This document shows positions 33,801-37,756 of a stretch of 64,000 nucleotides of DNA, piece after piece (position 1 is the stretch's first letter; each line of letters begins with the position of its first letter). The stretch is from Nemertoderma westbladi. Lineage: Eukaryota; Xenacoelomorpha; Nemertodermatida; Nemertodermatidae. The position numbers and the translations under genes are program-made. The stretch is taken from positions 37,179 to 101,178 of the forward strand of contig JAUCBJ010006752.1 in NCBI GenBank assembly GCA_032718475.1, in the 5' to 3' direction. The notes under the pieces are model-generated. The model did not search any database. It was not told the origin of the DNA and saw nothing but the letters and a program-made list of their open reading frames with translations.

Positions 33801-33940
33801 TAGGCCTACTTGGTACTGCCGTAACGTAACAGGCAACGAGGCAGGTAGGCTACTTAATGCTGTATCGGACCGGTACGCGGTACTGACTTACTCATTGATT
33901 GTATCATAGCTTCCGCTTCCTTCGATCGTTCGCTAGCCAT
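6518..33940 (-). CDS. PHF14: PHF14-like PHD-finger protein, whole gene (15 coding exons, 935 residues)
   Basis: Chromatin-associated histone reader of the PHF14 family (nuclear; in vertebrates linked to reading unmodified histone H3 and to transcription control). I joined 15 exons at GT/AG sites whose phases all agree: 33892-33940, 33149-33336, 32236-32486, 31800-31950, 29880-30047, 19430-19621, 18387-18629, 13686-13874, 13308-13585, 12980-13154, 11695-11844, 11304-11441, 10961-11116, 8446-8637, 6518-6805. Total is 2,808 nt, close to the length I recall for human PHF14. Order of domains: acidic N-terminus, PHD1 (about 155-210), extended PHD/zinc knuckle (about 214-330), basic helix (334-414), coiled coil (about 415-500), PHD (about 571-622), C2H2-like finger (about 687-709), GATA-like finger (746-770), PHD (about 785-835), acidic tail. 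Introns 4, 7, 10 and 14 carry splice-site minisatellites, and intron 5 contains another gene. The weakest join is the exon 9 donor (GTTTAT). Confidence 0.9.
6808..7688 (-). repeat. 31-bp minisatellite at the 3' splice site of PHF14-like intron 14
   Basis: About 28 tandem units in the gene sense reading GTTAACTGACTACGCCTGG then TTTGGTTATTTT. The unit carries a branch-point-like CTGAC and a U/G-rich tract, the same tract that precedes the true acceptor (TTTGGTTATTTTAG). Sequence variants (for instance near 7221 and 7600) never create an AG: on the + strand there is no CT between the acceptor at 6806-6807 and 7689-7690. Direct abutment of units without spacers rules out a CRISPR-like structure. 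Confidence 0.92.
7853..8372. mobile_element. Terminal-inverted-repeat MITE with a GTC microsatellite
   Basis: Left arm 7853-7928 (TTGGCGGAGCCTTAGCGAAT, TGACACTGTTAGGGGGTG) is the inverse of right arm 8293-8372 (ATTCGCTAAGGCTCTGCCAA). The interior holds a GTC/GTT microsatellite at about 7931-7999 and two copies of a CGCTAGAGGGCCA motif (8128 and 8272) also seen near 19143 and 58927. The short basic ORF across the GTC run is a repeat artefact. Sits in intron 14. Confidence 0.8.
8446..8637 (-). CDS. PHF14: PHF14-like exon 14 (C-terminal PHD finger)
   Basis: Acceptor TTGTGGTGCAG. Encodes [20 protein letters not shown], then [19 protein letters not shown] and WAWFCHDC, a full C4HC3 PHD finger matching the last finger of human PHF14 (ECATCKGTG, YHFGCLDPPLKKSPK). 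Ends phase 0 at AGT then GTGAGT. Confidence 0.93.
8638..8946 (-). other. Intron 13 segment, AT-rich
   Basis: Nothing recognised apart from a short run of ATATGTT/CATATGTTCGTATG words at 8887-8950, a degenerate microsatellite at the edge of the LINE fragment. Confidence 0.5.
8947..9486 (+). pseudogene. LINE reverse-transcriptase 3' fragment (RTE/craftbot-like C-terminus)
   Basis: Frame-shifting reading of the + strand gives [46 protein letters not shown] and then an open stretch at 9184-9486 containing [38 protein letters not shown] and [19 protein letters not shown]. This is the conserved segment downstream of the RT domain in craftbot/RTE-type LINEs. Several frameshifts and loss of everything upstream make it a dead fragment, sense opposite to the host gene, in intron 13. 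Confidence 0.8.
9487..10344. other. Intron 13 remainder, low-complexity AT
   Basis: No gene seen. A TA run lies at 9978-10010 and long A/T homopolymer-like stretches at 10018-10125. The CTGCAATGCAGCTGCAT word near 9790 also occurs at 23803-23825 and 50550-50565, beside LINE 3' ends, so a remnant of a LINE tail (CTTGACAAAAATATGCTTGCC at 9823) is likely here. Confidence 0.5.
10345..10660. repeat. Dispersed CTGT-rich repeat (copy 2)
   Basis: Runs of CTGTCTGTC and related words on both sides of a centre near 10430, with AAAATCTAGTC at both ends (10351 and 10627), suggest a partly palindromic unit. Related to 5943-6165; another CTGT-rich stretch is at 18893-19080. No supported coding capacity. 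Confidence 0.5.
10961..11116 (-). CDS. PHF14: PHF14-like exon 13 (GATA-like zinc finger)
   Basis: Acceptor TTTTATTTATAG, donor CGG then GTAAGT, 52 codons, phase 0 at both ends. Encodes an acidic lead then [12 protein letters not shown], a basic/Gly stretch, and [10 protein letters not shown]. Spacing is Cys-x2-Cys-x17-Cys-x2-Cys with TT and W at the positions used by GATA-type fingers. The usual Asn-Ala between the second Cys pair is replaced by Gln-Gly, so DNA binding is not assured. Not known to me from vertebrate PHF14. Confidence 0.78.
11304..11441 (-). CDS. PHF14: PHF14-like exon 12 (C2H2-like zinc finger)
   Basis: Acceptor TTTACTTAG, donor AAG then GTAAAT, 46 codons, phase 0 at both ends. 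Encodes [20 protein letters not shown] followed by VH, that is Cys-x2-Cys-x12-His-x5-His with the usual Phe and Leu core positions: a C2H2 zinc finger. I do not recall this finger in human PHF14. It is assigned to the gene by strand, position and phase; a separate short gene is possible but less likely. Confidence 0.8.
11695..11844 (-). CDS. PHF14: PHF14-like exon 11 (basic linker)
   Basis: Acceptor GTTATTTCAG. Encodes [20 protein letters not shown] then RLLKEPEKF and a Lys-rich run, corresponding to the METLPDGTKRSRRQIKEPVK linker of human PHF14. Fifty codons, phase 0 at both ends, donor AAG then GTAAAA. Confidence 0.88.
11937..12319. mobile_element. Foldback MITE with 10-bp target-site duplication
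   Basis: Ends are inverted: AAGGTGTACTAAATAACAG at the left, CTGTTATTTAGTACACCTT at the right; pairing continues inward (GCGGATTGCTGAAATT with AATTTCAGCAATCCGC, then ATAGGAA- and GTCATAAATA-type words). The direct repeat GGACAAATCC flanks it at 11927-11936 and 12320-12329. A 9-10 bp duplication suggests a Mutator-like family. It lies in intron 10 between exon 11 and the 57-bp array. Confidence 0.85.
12345..13033 (-). repeat. 57-bp minisatellite spanning the exon 10 / intron 10 junction
   Basis: About 12 units. In gene sense each reads TGGCAGTGCTGCGAATGCGC, then TCCTACCGGAAGTGATAATG and AAATGGTTAGTGGGG: the end of the PHD finger ([15 protein letters not shown]) followed by the GTTAGT donor and a few intron bases. 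The first unit is the real exon end, whose donor is at 12974-12979. Units are 57 bp (19 codons), but some have lost one or more bases near CATTATCAC, so the reading frame is kept only within blocks. Variants include GGAGTGTGGCAG and AGAGCACTG forms arranged in pairs. Confidence 0.92.
12980..13154 (-). CDS. PHF14: PHF14-like exon 10 (PHD finger)
   Basis: Acceptor TTACCCTTTAG. Encodes [19 protein letters not shown], then [16 protein letters not shown] and [17 protein letters not shown], a complete C4HC3 PHD finger matching human PHF14 (HLGCLDPPLTRMPRK). Ends phase 0 at ATG then GTTAGT. The last 54 or so coding bases plus this donor are the seed of the 57-bp minisatellite downstream. Confidence 0.92.
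13308..13585 (-). CDS. PHF14: PHF14-like exon 9
   Basis: Acceptor CGTCCTAG, phase 0. Encodes [16 protein letters not shown], then [18 protein letters not shown], similar in position to the LLGRITGQKLNIPAIL segment of human PHF14, followed by an acidic Asp-rich stretch. To join the next exon a phase-2 end is required; the only fitting GT is a weak donor, AA then GTTTAT, giving SYTIIK before the next Cys. The 3' boundary is therefore less certain than the others. Confidence 0.75.
13686..13874 (-). CDS. PHF14: PHF14-like exon 8 (coiled coil)
   Basis: Acceptor TTGACTCAG. Encodes [18 protein letters not shown], then [18 protein letters not shown] and a heptad-like [12 protein letters not shown] segment, corresponding to the coiled coil of PHF14 (human TADFVNYYFERN). 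Ends phase 0 at AAG then GTTGGT. Confidence 0.9.
13966..18386 (-). repeat. 4.4-kb array of 22-bp units starting at the exon 7 donor
   Basis: About 200 tandem units. In gene sense the unit is GTGGGTTAGTGTGGGTAAC then TGG, so each unit begins with the same GTGGGT that follows exon 7 (CAG then GTGGGT). The far end (13960-13970) again shows ACTCAGGTGGTTTAG, a copy of the exon-intron junction. Rare markers repeat at a constant distance of 1,958 bp (89 units): ACACACA variants at 15816 and 17774, GTGACCC at 16234 and 18192, ACCCATA at 14521 and 16479. A recent 1,958-bp duplication inside the array is therefore visible. The RNA strand is rich in GGG. Confidence 0.93.
18387..18629 (-). CDS. PHF14: PHF14-like exon 7 (basic helical region)
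   Basis: Acceptor TTCATACAG. Encodes a basic, helix-prone segment ([17 protein letters not shown]) ending [19 protein letters not shown], which corresponds to the SASAIRKLMRKAELMGI stretch of human PHF14. The donor CAG then GTGGGT is the exact start of the 4.4-kb 22-bp array. Confidence 0.92.
18893..19080. repeat. CTGTCTGTCGGC-rich repeat in intron 6
   Basis: Imperfect tandem CTGTCTGTCGGC words at 18918-18990, with related words to 19080. Similar in flavour to 10345-10660. The ORF through it is not supported as coding. A CGCTAGAGGGCCACTA motif follows at 19143, as in the MITE at 7853-8372. Confidence 0.5.
19430..19621 (-). CDS. PHF14: PHF14-like exon 6 (extended PHD, second part)
   Basis: Acceptor TTCTCTAG. 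Encodes [34 protein letters not shown] and [11 protein letters not shown], matching the second half of the extended PHD finger of PHF14. Ends phase 0 at GTAAAT. It is separated from exon 5 by a 10,258-bp intron that holds a LINE, foldbacks and a nested gene. Confidence 0.95.
19880..20022. repeat. Short direct and inverted repeats of GTGCCCGCG
   Basis: TTAGTGCCCGCGAGACATTAG occurs at about 19890 and 19998 in slightly different forms (first 20 bases TTAGTGCCCGCGAGACATTA), with inverted GCGGGCACTAA copies at about 19918 and 19972. The block is a self-complementary cluster of about 140 bp abutting the tail of the LINE that follows. Function unknown. Confidence 0.65.
20024..22361 (-). mobile_element. 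5'-truncated L2/CR1-type LINE with frameshifts
   Basis: On the minus strand the order is: linker after the endonuclease ([12 protein letters not shown], then [19 protein letters not shown], 22097-22350), a broken stretch, RT domain with [40 protein letters not shown] and [11 protein letters not shown] (21097-21501), then in a second frame the RT thumb/C-terminus ending [20 protein letters not shown] (20355-21146). The two RT parts overlap near 21097-21146, which implies a frameshift. The 3' end is a CTAT tetranucleotide repeat at 20024-20040, as in L2/CR1 LINEs. Endonuclease domain missing; inactive. Same strand as the PHF14-like gene, in intron 5. Confidence 0.88.
22362..23425. mobile_element. 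Dimeric foldback cluster with tRNA-like SINE segments
   Basis: Two direct copies about 412 bp apart (22362-22772 and 22774-23184) are followed by an inverted partial copy (23191-23425). The shared arm contains GGGATCTAGGGGTCTT, TTATTGGCGCAATTGTAGGA and ACCACGTACGCGTTTCGACC. In reverse sense each direct copy carries a tRNA-like head: TGGCCTAGTGGTTGTAG (A box) and CCAGGTTCGAATCCG (B box). Each direct copy also starts with about 70 bp of the adjacent LINE, so a segment of LINE plus foldback half was tandemly duplicated. ORFs here are duplicates of one another and not genes. Confidence 0.8.
23426..23792 (+). pseudogene. craftbot/RTE-type LINE 3' fragment
   Basis: Plus-strand readings in two frames give [52 protein letters not shown] and finally [20 protein letters not shown] then AQLS. 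The same element occurs inverted at 50537-52570, about 90% similar by eye. A frameshift splits the coding sequence near 23650. 5' truncated. Confidence 0.8.
23814..24060 (+). pseudogene. LINE reverse-transcriptase fragment (motif C-D)
   Basis: Encodes [17 protein letters not shown], then [20 protein letters not shown] and KIIKFRKG: the catalytic ADD motif (first residue F-E instead of the usual Y) plus the following KT-containing motif of LINE reverse transcriptases. About 80 residues only; both sides are missing. A different LINE from the fragment immediately before it. Confidence 0.7.
24061..24670. other. Intronic and 3'-flanking DNA with a small foldback
   Basis: 24085-24170 is self-complementary: TTACGTTACGGTTTACGATA pairs loosely with TACCGTAACGTAACGTAATA. 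The rest up to 24670 shows no gene; AAGCCTTCGAGCAGCACGAT near 24224 resembles the ACTTCGAGCAGCACG word at 24-40 of the window. The 3' end of the nested gene lies just after this stretch. Confidence 0.5.
24671..25409 (-). CDS. Nested gene exon 2
   Basis: Acceptor CATTGTTTCAG; begins [20 protein letters not shown] and continues the second module, then modules three (GGQPWKP) and four (RGNPWSD), ending TDYGSHSV and stop. 246 codons including the stop. Apparent ORFs on the opposite strand here are shadows caused by high GC content. Confidence 0.8.
24671..26783 (-). CDS. Nested two-exon gene, protein with four internal repeats (475 residues)
   Basis: Exons 26095-26783 (start ATG at 26783, donor CAG then GTAAGC) and 24671-25409 (acceptor TTTCAG, stop TAA); phases fit (2 then 1). 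I do not recognise the family. The protein consists of about four copies of a 110-residue module whose landmarks are a NPH, YPW, QPW or NPW tripeptide followed about 25-30 residues later by a Leu-rich helix and GW, then a beta segment ([35 protein letters not shown]) and a segment ending in an LINAP, LSDAP or VIGAP motif. Copies start near residues 10, 115, 235 and 350; the fourth is shortened. No signal peptide or membrane segment. The coding exons are markedly GC-richer than their surroundings. It sits inside intron 5 of the PHF14-like gene, on the same strand. Confidence 0.8.
26095..26783 (-). CDS. Nested gene exon 1
   Basis: 229 codons plus two bases. Begins [20 protein letters not shown]; an in-frame TAA lies 24 nt upstream of the ATG, so translation within this exon starts here (or at the Met at residue 14). 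Ends at CAG then GTAAGC after DCIYLTC. Contains the first and most of the second repeat module. Confidence 0.8.
26784..28206. other. Upstream region of the nested gene within intron 5
   Basis: Presumed 5' untranslated/promoter region of the nested gene on the minus strand; no clear TATA or initiator could be assigned. No further coding region is supported; short ORFs at 27040-27480 lack any recognisable features. Confidence 0.45.
28207..29084. mobile_element. Long foldback element, 878 bp
   Basis: Ends are inverted: ACCATCTCCCTTAATACAAT at the left, ATTAAGGGAGATGGT at the right. Pairing continues through GAGGTCGGAGCCCCCC versus GGGGGGCTCCGACCCC, and through AGAACCGCCTTCAT (28480) versus ATGAAGGCGGTTCT (28800), so almost the whole element is two arms of about 400 bp. 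It includes a C14 tract paired with a G run. No transposase. The ORF at the right end is not supported. Confidence 0.85.
29085..29879. other. Intron 5 segment with remnant repeat
   Basis: No gene. 29575-29670 contains GGAGCAGGTTACAGTGGCAC and ACCAAAACAATAAACTAAAG, also present at 51840-51900 and inverted near 2760-2860, so it belongs to a dispersed family. A run of GGATCCGGATCCGGATTC is at 29550. Confidence 0.5.
29880..30047 (-). CDS. PHF14: PHF14-like exon 5 (extended PHD, first part)
   Basis: Acceptor GTGTTTTCAG. Encodes [16 protein letters not shown], then [19 protein letters not shown], the zinc-knuckle/extended-PHD segment that follows PHD1 in PHF14, BRPF and JADE proteins. Ends phase 0 at a GTTAGT donor after GAK. 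Confidence 0.95.
30150..31838 (-). repeat. 48-bp minisatellite spanning the exon 4 / intron 4 junction
   Basis: About 34 units. In gene sense each reads TACTGTGACGCATGTAGAGC, CGGCTTGTCTCCC and then GTAAGTTCAACCCGG: the last residues of PHD1 ([11 protein letters not shown]), the donor GTAAGT and the first intron bases. The unit is 48 bp, 16 codons, so long stretches stay open in the gene frame (for example 30689-31270). Eight units have lost the GT (TTAAGT, CTTGAGT or ATAAGT, near 30325, 30522, 30622, 30669, 30962, 31308, 31452 and 31604); seven of these belong to a subfamily with the AAGGGAGACAAG variant. The unit nearest the exon (donor 31794-31799) is the one that fits the gene model. Confidence 0.95.
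31800..31950 (-). CDS. PHF14: PHF14-like exon 4 (rest of PHD finger 1)
   Basis: Acceptor TTACCGCAG, then [18 protein letters not shown] and, after a Ser-rich insert, [15 protein letters not shown], which completes the zinc ligands of PHD1. Exon end is phase 0 at CCC then GTAAGT. The last 34 coding bases plus the donor are the seed of the 48-bp minisatellite that follows. Human PHF14 continues from the equivalent position directly with a Cys-Glu-Leu-Cys-Pro segment, which is what exon 5 supplies, so the first donor after PHD1 is taken as the true one. Confidence 0.9.
31951..32235 (-). other. PHF14-like intron 3
   Basis: A 285-bp intron with GTAAGT and CAG ends. Nothing else recognised. A short T8 tract lies at about 32138. 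Confidence 0.6.
32236..32486 (-). CDS. PHF14: PHF14-like exon 3 (start of PHD finger 1)
   Basis: Acceptor TTAAACAG, then acidic sequence beginning SDDEDIDEA, and at the end VCAVCLGDQ, the first Cys-x2-Cys pair of PHD finger 1 (human PHF14 has a very similar CCVCLGD motif). Ends in phase 2 at GTAAGT, and the codon is completed in exon 4. Confidence 0.92.
32630..32885 (-). mobile_element. tRNA-derived SINE
   Basis: In reverse sense the head at the right end is tRNA-like: TAGCTGGTGGCGAGGTCACT (A box region) and CCCGGGTTCGACCCCCTG (good B box), followed by a body containing GGTGATATGGGAACCTGGCT and CCCTCACCCTTGGGAG. The combination of tRNA-like head and unrelated body marks a SINE. It sits in intron 2. 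Confidence 0.75.
33149..33336 (-). CDS. PHF14: PHF14-like exon 2 (acidic region)
   Basis: Starts after a TTGTAG acceptor, opens with basic [12 protein letters not shown], then runs into long Asp/Glu/Ser stretches ([12 protein letters not shown] and [19 protein letters not shown]). Such an acidic, low-complexity N-terminus is typical of PHF14 ahead of the first PHD finger. Ends in phase 0 at a GTAAGT donor. Confidence 0.85.
33892..33940 (-). CDS. PHF14: PHF14-like exon 1 (start codon)
   Basis: Encodes [16 protein letters not shown] and ends one base into the next codon at a GTAAGT donor. The ATG is in an AT-rich context just after an in-frame stop-rich leader, and the phase matches exon 2. 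The N-terminal sequence is not conserved enough with vertebrate PHF14 to prove the start, so a further 5' coding exon cannot be excluded. Confidence 0.65.
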
Positions 33941-34944
33941 TATTTTATATCAGATCACAGGCAGACAGCACAGGATTATATTTATACCGTCAGACCGTAG
34001 CGTAGACGTAGATCAATACTGCAATAGGTCTAGACTGCAGACTGCTAGAGGGGATGACAGACAACTGGCAGACTGGAGAAGATAAAAACAACGCCCGGAC
34101 TAATATACCATATACCAGTATACCGGTACGGCGGTACCGATAACAGGCTAAACTATTGAAGACTGAAACCGCAATAAAGTAATTGTATCGCATCAGTCAG
34201 TGTATAGAGTACCGTACTGCCGTAATAAGTAATGAGTACGTAAAAGGTTAAACAGTTCAAGTAGGCCTAGGCCCTGTGAGTCTGGTGTGGATGTCGGAAT
34301 GTAGCAGCTGTACCATGTGCTATGTCTGGGTCGGATATGCAGCTAGGCAACGAACGTGTATGTGACAAAACAACGGCCAGACGGCAGATAAACAGAAGCT
34401 TTTTACTACTGGGTAAGACGTCGACGCCCATGTTTCCATTTTTTCCGAATAGTAGAATGGTTAATAATGGTACTAATGGTTAATGGGTAATATTACTTTT
34501 ACTTAACATGTCTCGTGTTCGATCCCGGCCGTATCTGTTTCCTATTTTTTGCATTTTTTATTTATTTATTTATTTCACAATTAATATTAAAATTTAAATC
34601 GGAAACACACAGATTAAAATATTAAAATTAAAGGGAGAAAATCACCAAGGTTCCCTTCCGAGAGCACTAATAGGTAACCTAGCATCCGATCGGAATACTC
34701 ATTTCGAAACCTTTACTAAATATACAGTATAACGGTAAGTAATTTAAAATTATTGTAATTTATGATGCAATAAACTGATAAAAACGTTATGTAATTACAA
34801 CAAATAAGCGTACGTAGTAGCATAAAATAACAAATATGTAACCATGAACAACAGTGTGTGATGAAGCAGATTTTAAAAAATGGGCACAAATATATGAGAA
34901 TTTAAAAAATGCACATGAGAGTATATACAAAATAAAAAATATTT
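33941..34944. other. Region upstream of the PHF14-like start codon
   Basis: Expected to contain the promoter and 5' untranslated region of the minus-strand gene; no clear core motif is visible. At 34510-34530 the GTGTTCGATCCCGGCCG word resembles a pol III B box with an A/T-rich tail (TTTATTTATTTATTT), a possible further SINE remnant, but no A box could be placed with confidence. Confidence 0.4.
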
Positions 34945-35342
34945 ACAAATGTCTGTCAAAAAGACAGTGTTGCATTAGTTCTACGTTACGCAATTTTCTT
35001 GAAAAAATATTTAAACTGTGCGCGTTTACAACGTCTGGCGGCAAACTATTCCAAATTGGCACTACTCGGTTTGCAAAACTGTACTTAGTAATCTGGAGTC
35101 TATAACGATTTATAAATAATTTATAACTATTGCTACGCGTAGAATGACACGATGCAGTAAAAAATGAATTCAAATCTAAATTAACACCATTATTAATAAT
35201 ATTGTAAGTCATTTTTAAATCAAATATAATTCTACGGACCTCCAGTGGCTGCAAATTTAAAAACTCTAAACGTTTAATATAATTATTACGACTCAGGCCA
35301 CAACGGGCGTATAACCTGCGTGTAAAATTGTTGGTACGGTAG
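34945..35342 (-). pseudogene. LINE 3' coding fragment
   Basis: Minus-strand reading gives TNNFTRRLYARCGLSRNNYI, LEFLNLQPLEVRRIIFDLKM, FFTASCHSTRSNSYKLFINR and SFANRVVPIWNSLPPDVVNA: the well-known C-terminal end of CR1/L2-like RT proteins (RRxxxDLxxxYKI ... SFxxRxVPIWNSLP). Truncated upstream; a dead fragment. Confidence 0.8.
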
Positions 35343-37105
35343 CGGCATTATCCTTTATTATTATAAATATAATTATTCTTTAATATTATTTATATTCTAT
35401 GGTTATCAATTACAATAAAATCAATATCTTAGAAACAACAAACAAAGGTATTATTCACCAGAACATCGAACTCTTTTTATGTCTACAAAAACAACCGAGA
35501 CTATGTGCTAAACCATATGGTAGGTCTAACGTTGTGGACACCCCCTCGACGACGCCTACCACTACTTAATCATTAACTTAACCATACTTAACTACATATA
35601 CTTTAAACAAATTACTTTATGGAATGCAAGCACATGACCTAGACATAGTCCGAGCTATATACATTATTAGAGACCTATGTGATGCGCAATTCTCTTCAGG
35701 GAGTTAATAATATTGTTTATGTTTGGCGATATCATGTCATATAAACTTTGCTAAAGTAGCGGTATCTATTTCATTGGATTGCGTTCATATACAATAATTT
35801 GACCGAAGGGACGATATGTTTTCTGAGCTTGATTGAACGCATTGCTAAAAGGTTTTCCTTTTCAAAATCAGGACAGTTTGGAATAGTTCTTTGGAAACAG
35901 AAACTGAATTGAAGGCGAAACTCGCGAAATTCGCCAGCTCCTGTATTATTTTGTAACACTTCAAGATTACGTTGGCGATTCCCTAAATTTCTCAGCCATA
36001 AGGTTGCTCCAAATGACGTCGAAACTTTGCAATAGGTTGCTCGCAATACAAATAGCTAATATATATATATGAATACATATATAATATAAATAATATATGT
36101 ACAATAATTTATAATATAATATAATAGATATATATGAATATCTAATAAATTATTCATTTGTATTGCTTATATTTGCTTATATTTGTATTCATTTGCTAAA
36201 ACAGTCTATCTCTATGATCTACTATACAATAATGACTTTAAAATTTACTTTAAAGTTACTGTACGTAGTTTTACTAGTTTCCTAAAATTTAATGGGCTAT
36301 CCTACATCGTAAACGCAATTTATATAGCTAGGTTAATTGTCGTGCTCGGTGCTGTGGTCCCTTTCTGGCACCCATCAACAATAATTTTCGTGCTAAAATT
36401 TTCAAAACTTTTTATGGCTCACTAAAATAAATTTATTTGCGGTATAGTGCAAACATGATAATGAAAAATCAGCATGAAATCAAGGCAATTTTATGACCTT
36501 TATTGAATTTATTTATTTGTTTTTTGGGATGCTGATCCCGAATATGACACTGAAATATATCGTACCTTGTTGATTTAGTAGTATAGAACATATTTGTTAA
36601 TCAAAAATCATTACTAAATCACCTTATTTTATGACATAGGGGGATTTCTGAGACGCTGATCACGAATACGAGACTCAAAAATATCGTATTATCCAACCAA
36701 ATTCAATTTTTGGCCTTTGTAAGTTTTATGCTACAATTGCATTTTTCGTGAAAACCAATATTACCCAAACAAAGGCAAAATTTAACAGTATGAAATTTTT
36801 GCTACTTCTAGTTTTCATCCTGGGGCATCAGAATGGCACAAAAATTAACGTTTGACTTACCAGAAATATTTTTAACAAGTTTCATCATGATCAGCAACAT
36901 CGAAAACTCGTACACCTTTGGAATTATCAAACCAAACACAACATTTTTTTGTGTTTTAACCAATTACGTATTTACGAATAGTTTATATCTGAGATACTGT
37001 AGTCTGTTTTGGCATGTATGAATGCCTAGAACTTCAGGTTAAACAACAAATTTATACATGCCAAACAGATTATATCTGAGATAGACGGTTTCGGCATACA
37101 AATCT
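35343..37105. other. Intergenic, AT-rich; microsatellite and small inverted repeat
   Basis: No gene recognised; short ORFs at 35771-36046, 36183-36425 and 36833-37021 lack recognisable features. An AT microsatellite lies at 36058-36150. At 36995-37075 TGTTTTGGCATGTATGAA is inverted as TTTATACATGCCAAACAG, a small hairpin just before the LTR. Confidence 0.5.
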
Positions 37106-37756
37106 TGTAAGCGGATTCAATTCCCTGCACTACCCACCGAAAATGAGATTAGTGGCATTTTACCAATATAGTTGGCGATGTGACATTACCAATAATAATC
37201 TCACCTCATAACCAACTGGGGGGGGGGGGGGGGGGGGGATACACGCCGTAAGCCACAGAGAGAGGTGAGAGGTCAAACCACCTCAGAGGGAGAAACAAGC
37301 TAGTGAGGCTAGCACCAAGGGGAAACGCCAACAGGGAGTGGTGAAGTGACAATTAACAGATAAGCCAATAGTGGGCAGGAAAGCACATTGGGGAGGACAA
37401 GAGCGCATCCATTGGATACTAGAGGCCGCCCAGTAGTGTAGGGCTAAAACCAATATGTGTCAATGATATAACCCTTGTAATTACTGATTATTAGTTAGTT
37501 GATTTCCTTATGGTTGTGAGACTGGAATAGTTTTTGACCGTCATTACCATTACTGTTTGTATTGCATATTATTATATTCAGACTGTGCTATTATCAATTG
37601 CTGTGATTAGAAATACTGACAACTAACTCTGTTATTTTCAACGGCCTTCGGCCTAACATATATCCAGCACTTCAGCCCGAGCCCACGATACGACGACGCG
37701 TACAACCTTCACCGGTCGGTATCTCAGTACTGTCAACTCCAACGGATTCCGTCACA
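37106..37756 (+). mobile_element. Long terminal repeat (LTR 1)
   Basis: 651 bp starting TGTAAGCGGATTCAATTCCC and ending GGATTCCGTCACA, about 85-90% similar by eye to the solo LTR at 42361-43041 along its whole length, with canonical TG...CA ends. Includes a G20 tract at about 37209-37228 at the same place as the G tract of the other copy. The five bases before it (AATCT) are not repeated after it (GTCAA), so it is probably the 5' LTR of a longer element whose 3' LTR is missing. Confidence 0.85.
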
